DNA from: Bacillota bacterium
GTDB lineage: Bacteria; Bacillota; Clostridia; Christensenellales; CAG-138
Length of the DNA: 10,696 nucleotides
Direction of reading: 5' to 3'
NCBI GenBank assembly: GCA_023458615.1
Contig: JAEWYV010000105.1
Coordinates: 1-10,696 of the forward strand
The position numbers and the translations under genes were made by a program. Positions within the stretch are counted from its first letter, which is position 1. Every line of letters begins with the position of its first letter. Under the pieces are notes generated by a model. It was not told where the DNA came from. It made no database searches and saw nothing but the letters and a program-made list of their open reading frames with translations. Below, piece by piece: positions 6,764 to 10,696 of the stretch.

Positions 6764-7624
6764 ATGGATACCATTTACATCGTCGGCGGCGCAGCCATCG
6801 ACATCACCGGAAAGCCGGACAATATTTGCCGCGAGCGGGACAGCAACCTTGGTCGCGTTCAGATTCGTGTCGGCGGCGTTGGACACAATCTCGCAAAACG
6901 CCTCGTTGGGCTCAACTATCATGTGGAACTGGTCACCGCTATCGGTTCCGGTTTTCATGCCGGCATGGTGCGCGAAAGCTGCAATAAGGCAAATGTTTCC
7001 CTCAAGCATACCTATGTCGGAACCGAGCACACCGGAACCTATATCGGCGTGTTTGACGAGGATGGCGACATGCTGGTTGGCATCAGTGATATGTCCGTTT
7101 TGGATCATTTAACGCCGGATTACCTCGCCCCGCTTCTCCCTGAAATCAACGAGTCTCGCATGTGCGTCATCGACGGCAACCTTTCACCGGAGTCGCTGGA
7201 ATATCTATGCAACCATGTGACGGCACCGCTGTTTTATGATCCTGTCAGCTGCGCAAAGGCCGACCGGATCGGCAGAAGTGTTGGGAAGTGTTTCGCAATA
7301 AAACCAAATCGCTTCGAGGCAGGCTTTATCTCCGGCAAATCCTGCGATACGATCCGCGGCATCTATCGTGCATCCGACTGGTTTCTGGAGCAGGGCGTTC
7401 AGCGCGTTTTTATCTCCCTCGGCGAAGAGGGCGTATATTGGGCGGATTCGGAAAACTGCGGCGTTTTACCCGCCCAAGTGTATCGCGCGGTCGATGTCTC
7501 CGGCGCGGGAGACGCCATGGGCGCTGCGATCATCGATGGCTGCGTCAGGGGGCTCTCTACGGAGGAATGTGCCCGTCTTGGCAACGCCGCAAGCGCGCTT
7601 GCATTTGAGCAGCAGATATTGTAA
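6764..7624 (+). CDS. PfkB-family carbohydrate kinase, PsuK-like
   Basis: A 286-residue ribokinase-fold kinase that would phosphorylate a sugar or nucleoside with ATP. The N-terminal strand is IYIVGGAAIDITG (4-16). DSNLG (26-30) and RVGGVGHNLAKRL (35-47) resemble the substrate-binding region of pseudouridine kinases more than that of ribokinases. Further on come YDPVS (158-162), KPNRFEAGFISG (180-191) and the anion-hole/catalytic motif VSGAGDAMGAA (245-255) with the base D250. The usual T and F around GAGDA are S and M here. No PsuG pseudouridine glycosidase gene is visible, so pseudouridine as substrate is only a suggestion; another nucleoside or a keto-sugar is possible. AAGGAG (6752-6757) lies six bases before ATG. 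It probably shares a transcript with the amidohydrolase. Confidence 0.85.
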   Translation: MDTIYIVGGAAIDITGKPDNICRERDSNLGRVQIRVGGVGHNLAKRLVGLNYHVELVTAIGSGFHAGMVRESCNKANVSLKHTYVGTEHTGTYIGVFDEDGDMLVGISDMSVLDHLTPDYLAPLLPEINESRMCVIDGNLSPESLEYLCNHVTAPLFYDPVSCAKADRIGRSVGKCFAIKPNRFEAGFISGKSCDTIRGIYRASDWFLEQGVQRVFISLGEEGVYWADSENCGVLPAQVYRAVDVSGAGDAMGAAIIDGCVRGLSTEECARLGNAASALAFEQQIL

Positions 7625-7642
7625 TTGTTCTGAATACCAATA

Positions 7643-7666
7643 GAAGCAGGCCTATGTGCCTGCTTC
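7643..7666 (+). terminator. First hairpin after the kinase gene
   Basis: GAAGCAGGC (7643-7651) pairs perfectly with GCCTGCTTC (7658-7666) around six bases. No T-run follows, so alone it is a weak terminator; it may stabilise the mRNA end or act with the next hairpin. Confidence 0.5.
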
Positions 7667-7675
7667 CAGTCTGTC

Positions 7676-7713
7676 AAAGAACCCCGTTCCATCAAGCCGG
7701 AACGGGGTTCTTT
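7676..7713. terminator. Bidirectional terminator for kinase and glgP
   Basis: A perfect 15-bp stem (7676-7690 with 7699-7713) has an eight-base loop. The outer arms are AAAGAA and TTCTTT, giving a U-rich 3' edge on both strands; on the plus strand a further six-T run is at 7722-7727. It lies 52 bases beyond the kinase stop and 39 bases beyond the glgP stop. Confidence 0.8.
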
Positions 7714-7751
7714 ACATCTATTTTTTGTTGCTTTATGGTTGTGTTTTCTGG

Positions 7752-10121
7752 TTAAAAGAGCTTCGTGCTCTCCAGCGGAGGCAATGGCTCGATATGCCAA
7801 ATCTCACTTGCATATTCGCGAATCGTACGATCGGAGCTAAACTTCGCACTGGAGGCCACATTCATCAGGCACTTTTTGCCAAATGCGATGCGGTCGCGAT
7901 AGTCACGGTTGACATCCGCCCGACGCTGACAAAACGCCAGCAATTCATGCAGCACAAAGTATCCGTCCGGTTTTTGCCAGTCGTTGCCGAAGAGCAGCGA
8001 ACGATGCAGGTCCGCAAATGCGCCGCTATTGTCATCGCTCAGCGTGCCATCGATCAGCGAATCCACCACGCGCCGAACACGCGGTTCATAATCATAAATC
8101 GCTTTGGGGTTATAGTGCGTCTTGAGTTCGTTGAGCTCCTGCACACTTGCTCCGAAGATATAATTGTTCTCCAAGCCTGCCTGCTCGACGATCTCCACAT
8201 TCGCGCCGTCAAAGGTGCCAAGGGTGACCGCGCCGTTGAGCATGAGCTTCATGTTGCCCGTACCGCTGGCCTCTGTTCCGGCTGGCGAAATCTGCTCGGA
8301 TACATCCGCCGCCGGAATGATATGCTCGGCATAGGAGCAGTTGTAGTTTTGCACGAACACCACGCGCATCTTATCCGCCATGTCGGGGTCGGAGTTGATC
8401 ATCTTACCCAGTTCGTTGATGTATTTGATGATGGCCTTGGCGCGGATATAGCCCGGCGCAGCCTTCGCACCAAAGATATATGCCGTCGGTGTAAAGTCCG
8501 TAATACGCCCATCCTTGATACCACAGTAGGTATCTAGTATGCCGAACGCATTAAGTAGCTGGCGCTTATATTCGTGCATACGCTTTACCTGTACATCGAA
8601 GATGAAATCCGGCGGCAAATAGACGCCCTCTCGCTGCTGAATCAGTTTGCTCAGCTGCGCCTTCTTCATGCGCTTGATCTCATTGAACTGCTCAATGTCG
8701 GTATCCGACAGATGCTGCTTGAGCGCCTCGATCTGCTCGAGATTGGAGAGATACCCTTTTCCGATGCGCGCATCGAGATAGTCGCAAAGCTCCGGATTGC
8801 ATAACCCCAGCCAGCGGCGCTGCGTGATGCCGTTGGTCTTGTTCTGGAATTTCTCCGGATAGGCAACATACCATTCTTTGAGCACGTCGTTTTTTAGAAT
8901 CTCGGTGTGCAGCGCGGCAACGCCATTGACATAGCGTGAGCAATAGACCGCAAGATTCGCCATATGAATCATCTTGCCCTGAATGATGGACATCCTGGAG
9001 CAATCAAATTTGCGCGCCATGAGTTCGCCACAGAGCTTTGCGTTGATCTGATAGACGATCTCAAACACCTCCGGCAAAACGGACTTAAAGAGATTGACAT
9101 CCCATTTTTCCAATGCTTCCGCCATGACGGTGTGGTTTGTGTAGGAGAAGGTGCGCGCCGCAATGTCAAACGCGCGATCAAAGGAAACGCCCTCCTTCAT
9201 GAGCAGGCGGATGAGTTCCGGTATGCTCACGGTCGGATGCGTGTCGTTAAGCTGAATAGCAACGTGCTCGGCAAAGCTGTCAATCGGTCGATTCTCGCGT
9301 TTAAACCGCAGGAAGATATCCTGTAAGCTCGCGCTGGAAAGGAAATACTGCTGTTTTAAGCGCAGTTTCTTTCCCGCCTCCGTGGAGTCGTTGGGATAGA
9401 GCACGCGCGTGATGTCCTCTACCGCATTCTTTTCAAACACCGCGAGCGCATATTCCTGATCGTTGAAGAGTTTAAAGTCAAAGTCCGAAACAGCCTCGCT
9501 TTGCCATAGGCGCAGCGTGCCAATGTTGTCTGTGTTGTAGCCAAGCACAGGCATGTCGTAGGGCACGGCGCGGACGGTCATATCCGCAAAGTGCACCAAC
9601 ATCTCATGCGTATCCCGGCGGCGGCTCCAGGGATCGCCAAAGCGGGACCAGTCGTCCGCGCTCTCCACCTGAAATCCATCGCAGAAGGACTGCTTAAACA
9701 GGCCGTATTTATAGCGTATCCCATAGCCGTCCAGCGGAAGGTTCAGGGATGCAGCCGAATCGAGAAAGCACGCAGCCAAACGACCAAGACCGCCGTTGCC
9801 GAGTGCCGCGTCCTCAATATCTTCAAAGATGGCAATATCAAGCCCGCGGGATTCAAACTCCCGCTTGACATCGTTTAGCAGATCCAGCACAAACAGATTG
9901 TTATAAACCGTGCGACCGACGAGATATTCTGCGCTGAAGTAATAGGCCTCGCGCGTGCGCTCATGCGCATGGCGGCTCTCATACCAGCGATCTGCAATCT
10001 CCGCCATCACTACGCCGGATAACGCATCATGCAGCTGCGCGGTCGTTGCGTCCATGAACGAGACCTGGTGATTTTGTTTGAGCGCAATCTCGATGCTCTC
10101 CATGATGTTATCGATTTTCAC
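7752..10121 (-). CDS. glgP: Glycogen (alpha-glucan) phosphorylase
   Basis: This cytoplasmic PLP enzyme releases glucose-1-phosphate from the non-reducing ends of glycogen or maltodextrin. Full length, 789 residues from the chosen start. Family blocks include REAYYFSAEYLVGR near the N terminus, ALGNGGLGRLAACFLDS, GYGIRYKYGLFKQ, QLNDTHPTVSIPELIRL, the VKRMHEYKRQLLN region, and the PLP-site block EASGTGNMKLMLNGA. The PLP-binding lysine is encoded at 8247-8249, about residue 625, and is followed by GTFDGANVEI. Start: GTG 10119-10121 has AGAGAGGG (10136-10129) seven bases upstream. ATG 10145 would add eight residues (MRKREGIF) but lies almost at the predicted transcription start. ATG 10103 is a third option. 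The next gene upstream on this strand has its own terminator, so glgP is probably monocistronic. Confidence 0.96.
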   Translation of the reverse strand: MKIDNIMESIEIALKQNHQVSFMDATTAQLHDALSGVVMAEIADRWYESRHAHERTREAYYFSAEYLVGRTVYNNLFVLDLLNDVKREFESRGLDIAIFEDIEDAALGNGGLGRLAACFLDSAASLNLPLDGYGIRYKYGLFKQSFCDGFQVESADDWSRFGDPWSRRRDTHEMLVHFADMTVRAVPYDMPVLGYNTDNIGTLRLWQSEAVSDFDFKLFNDQEYALAVFEKNAVEDITRVLYPNDSTEAGKKLRLKQQYFLSSASLQDIFLRFKRENRPIDSFAEHVAIQLNDTHPTVSIPELIRLLMKEGVSFDRAFDIAARTFSYTNHTVMAEALEKWDVNLFKSVLPEVFEIVYQINAKLCGELMARKFDCSRMSIIQGKMIHMANLAVYCSRYVNGVAALHTEILKNDVLKEWYVAYPEKFQNKTNGITQRRWLGLCNPELCDYLDARIGKGYLSNLEQIEALKQHLSDTDIEQFNEIKRMKKAQLSKLIQQREGVYLPPDFIFDVQVKRMHEYKRQLLNAFGILDTYCGIKDGRITDFTPTAYIFGAKAAPGYIRAKAIIKYINELGKMINSDPDMADKMRVVFVQNYNCSYAEHIIPAADVSEQISPAGTEASGTGNMKLMLNGAVTLGTFDGANVEIVEQAGLENNYIFGASVQELNELKTHYNPKAIYDYEPRVRRVVDSLIDGTLSDDNSGAFADLHRSLLFGNDWQKPDGYFVLHELLAFCQRRADVNRDYRDRIAFGKKCLMNVASSAKFSSDRTIREYASEIWHIEPLPPLESTKLF

Positions 10122-10153
10122 AAAAATACCCTCTCTTTTTCGCATCGCGTCCT

Positions 10154-10182
10154 AGTATAGCACACTTTTTTTGACGTGAAAA
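10154..10182 (-). promoter_or_regulatory. Proximal promoter of glgP, extended -10
   Basis: Read on the minus strand, TTTTCA (10182-10177, four of six) is followed by a 17-base A-rich spacer and TATACT (10159-10154, five of six), with TG at 10162-10161 making an extended -10. Transcription should begin near 10147, leaving about 25 bases before the GTG start at 10121. Confidence 0.6.
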
Positions 10183-10255
10183 GACGCGAGCTAGATCAGA
10201 ATCATTCGCAAGATGCCCAAAAAGACCGCGTATTTCCGGTAATTTGGTGTTTTGC

Positions 10256-10269
10256 TGGAAACGTTACCA
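10256..10269. promoter_or_regulatory. LacI/CcpA-type operator (cre-like palindrome)
   Basis: TGGAAACGTTACCA is palindromic at 12 of 14 positions around a central CG (AACGTT core). It fits the CcpA cre pattern TGNAANCGNWNNCW and the general LacI-family half-site layout. It lies about 75 bases upstream of the proximal glgP -35 box. Which regulator binds is not known; CcpA or a maltose/glucan LacI-family repressor would both suit a glycogen phosphorylase gene. Confidence 0.5.
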
Positions 10270-10335
10270 TATTTTGAGCTATTTTTTGACCCATCGGTTC
10301 ACTTTGTTCTTGTTTTTACCAAGAAAAGCCGTAAA

Positions 10336-10365
10336 AGTATATGAGATTTTTGTACCATAGTCCAA
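10336..10365 (-). promoter_or_regulatory. Possible distal promoter toward glgP
   Basis: On the minus strand, TTGGAC (10365-10360, only three of six) lies 18 bases from TATACT (10341-10336, five of six). It would start near 10329 and place the palindrome at 10256-10269 about 60 bases downstream, within the transcript's path. The -35 is weak, so this is tentative. Confidence 0.3.
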
Positions 10366-10396
10366 ATATGTTCACAATTCAAACGCTGTAATGCGC

Positions 10397-10423
10397 AAAA
10401 AAACACGGGGATCTTCCCCGCGT
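10397..10423 (-). terminator. Terminator of the M3-peptidase gene
   Basis: On the minus strand ACGCGGGG (10423-10416) pairs with CCCCGTGT (10410-10403), one G-T pair, loop AAGAT, followed by seven T (10403-10397). It begins 16 bases after the stop codon. A standard strong Rho-independent terminator, which separates this gene from glgP. Confidence 0.88.
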
Positions 10424-10438
10424 TTTGATGTTTTACGA

Positions 10439-10696
10439 TTAAACATATTGCTTGAGTATTTCTGCAATGCGCGATATCGTCGCCTCGGAAAAAACTGAAT
10501 CCAGCCCGTTTTTCTGCAATACCTCATCCAACCCGGCGTAGGAATCGCGCATCGTAATGTTAAAATAGTCCGTTTTTGCAGCGGCGGGGTCGCTCTGCGC
10601 CAGATCAAACAGCTCCAACGCAGGAACCATGCTCGCCGCATAGCTGATGTAATACAACGGGCTCTGGAAGGTATGCGAAACCAGCACCCACTCTGT
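10439..10696 (-). CDS. M3-family oligoendopeptidase, C-terminal end (partial)
   Basis: The last 85 codons of a gene that continues beyond the window, stop at 10441-10439. The visible part begins TEWVLVSHTFQSPLYYISYAAS, in which H-x-F-x-SP-x-YYISYA resembles the substrate-binding block near the C terminus of M3 zinc oligopeptidases (PepF/oligoendopeptidase F group), followed by an ALELF helix and a helical tail ending in EILKQYV. Such enzymes cut short peptides in the cytoplasm. The HExxH zinc site would lie upstream and is not visible, so the family is inferred from this tail alone. No downstream gene is coupled to it. Confidence 0.75.
   Translation of the reverse strand, partial: TEWVLVSHTFQSPLYYISYAASMVPALELFDLAQSDPAAAKTDYFNITMRDSYAGLDEVLQKNGLDSVFSEATISRIAEILKQYV

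Larger units (their letters stand above)
7625..7751. other. Convergent gap between kinase and glgP
   Basis: The 127 bases hold two strong hairpins (7643-7666 and 7676-7713) followed by T-rich sequence on the plus strand. No coding sequence or promoter is evident. Confidence 0.7.
10146..10438. other. AT-rich regulatory gap upstream of glgP
   Basis: No coding sequence was seen in these 293 bases. They hold, from the glgP side, the proximal promoter (10154-10182), a LacI-type palindrome (10256-10269), a weaker distal promoter candidate (10336-10365) and the terminator of the upstream minus-strand gene (10397-10423). Stretches 10183-10255 and 10270-10335 show nothing I can name. Confidence 0.6.

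Noticed and set aside
7656..8537. Plus-strand open frame opposite the end of glgP (293 codons)
   Set aside because: It runs through the convergent terminator and then antisense to conserved glgP blocks including the PLP site. No SD and no family resemblance.

Overview
The window looks like chromosomal DNA of a Gram-positive Clostridia-type Firmicute. The signs are a tRNA-Phe-type T-box leader ahead of pheST, purine-rich Shine-Dalgarno (SD) sites before nearly every gene, a competence ComEC tail and an AT-rich intergenic style with compact Rho-independent terminators. I cannot name a genus. No tRNA, rRNA, CRISPR array, insertion sequence or phage gene was seen.

Layout, left to right. (1) The last 79 codons of a ComEC/Rec2-type metallo-beta-lactamase domain protein. 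A good sigma-A promoter overlaps its end and drives (2) a Phe T-box leader, then pheS and pheT, the two subunits of phenylalanyl-tRNA synthetase, closed by a terminator. (3) Two neighbouring small membrane proteins, each with an N-terminal four-cysteine zinc ribbon of identical spacing but different membrane parts. (4) A D-aminoacylase-family amidohydrolase followed 36 bases later by a PfkB-family (PsuK-like) sugar kinase, probably one transcript. The start region of the amidohydrolase gene has been tandemly multiplied: SD-containing hairpin, start codon and first seven codons. This leaves a complete seven-codon decoy ORF just upstream of the real start. (5) A perfect 15-bp hairpin shared by the convergent kinase and glgP transcripts. 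(6) glgP (glycogen phosphorylase) on the minus strand, with an extended -10 promoter and a LacI/CcpA-type palindrome upstream. (7) The C-terminal end of an M3-family oligopeptidase on the minus strand, with its own terminator.

Most genes are core housekeeping or central metabolism: Phe-tRNA charging controlled by uncharged tRNA, glycogen breakdown probably under carbohydrate control, and peptide or acyl-amino-acid turnover. I see no convincing new multi-gene defence or mobile system. The least ordinary feature is the repeated, in-frame leader with a decoy mini-ORF at 5061-5192. The LacI-type operator with two possible glgP promoters, the T-box promoter embedded in the comEC end, and the amidohydrolase/kinase pairing come next.
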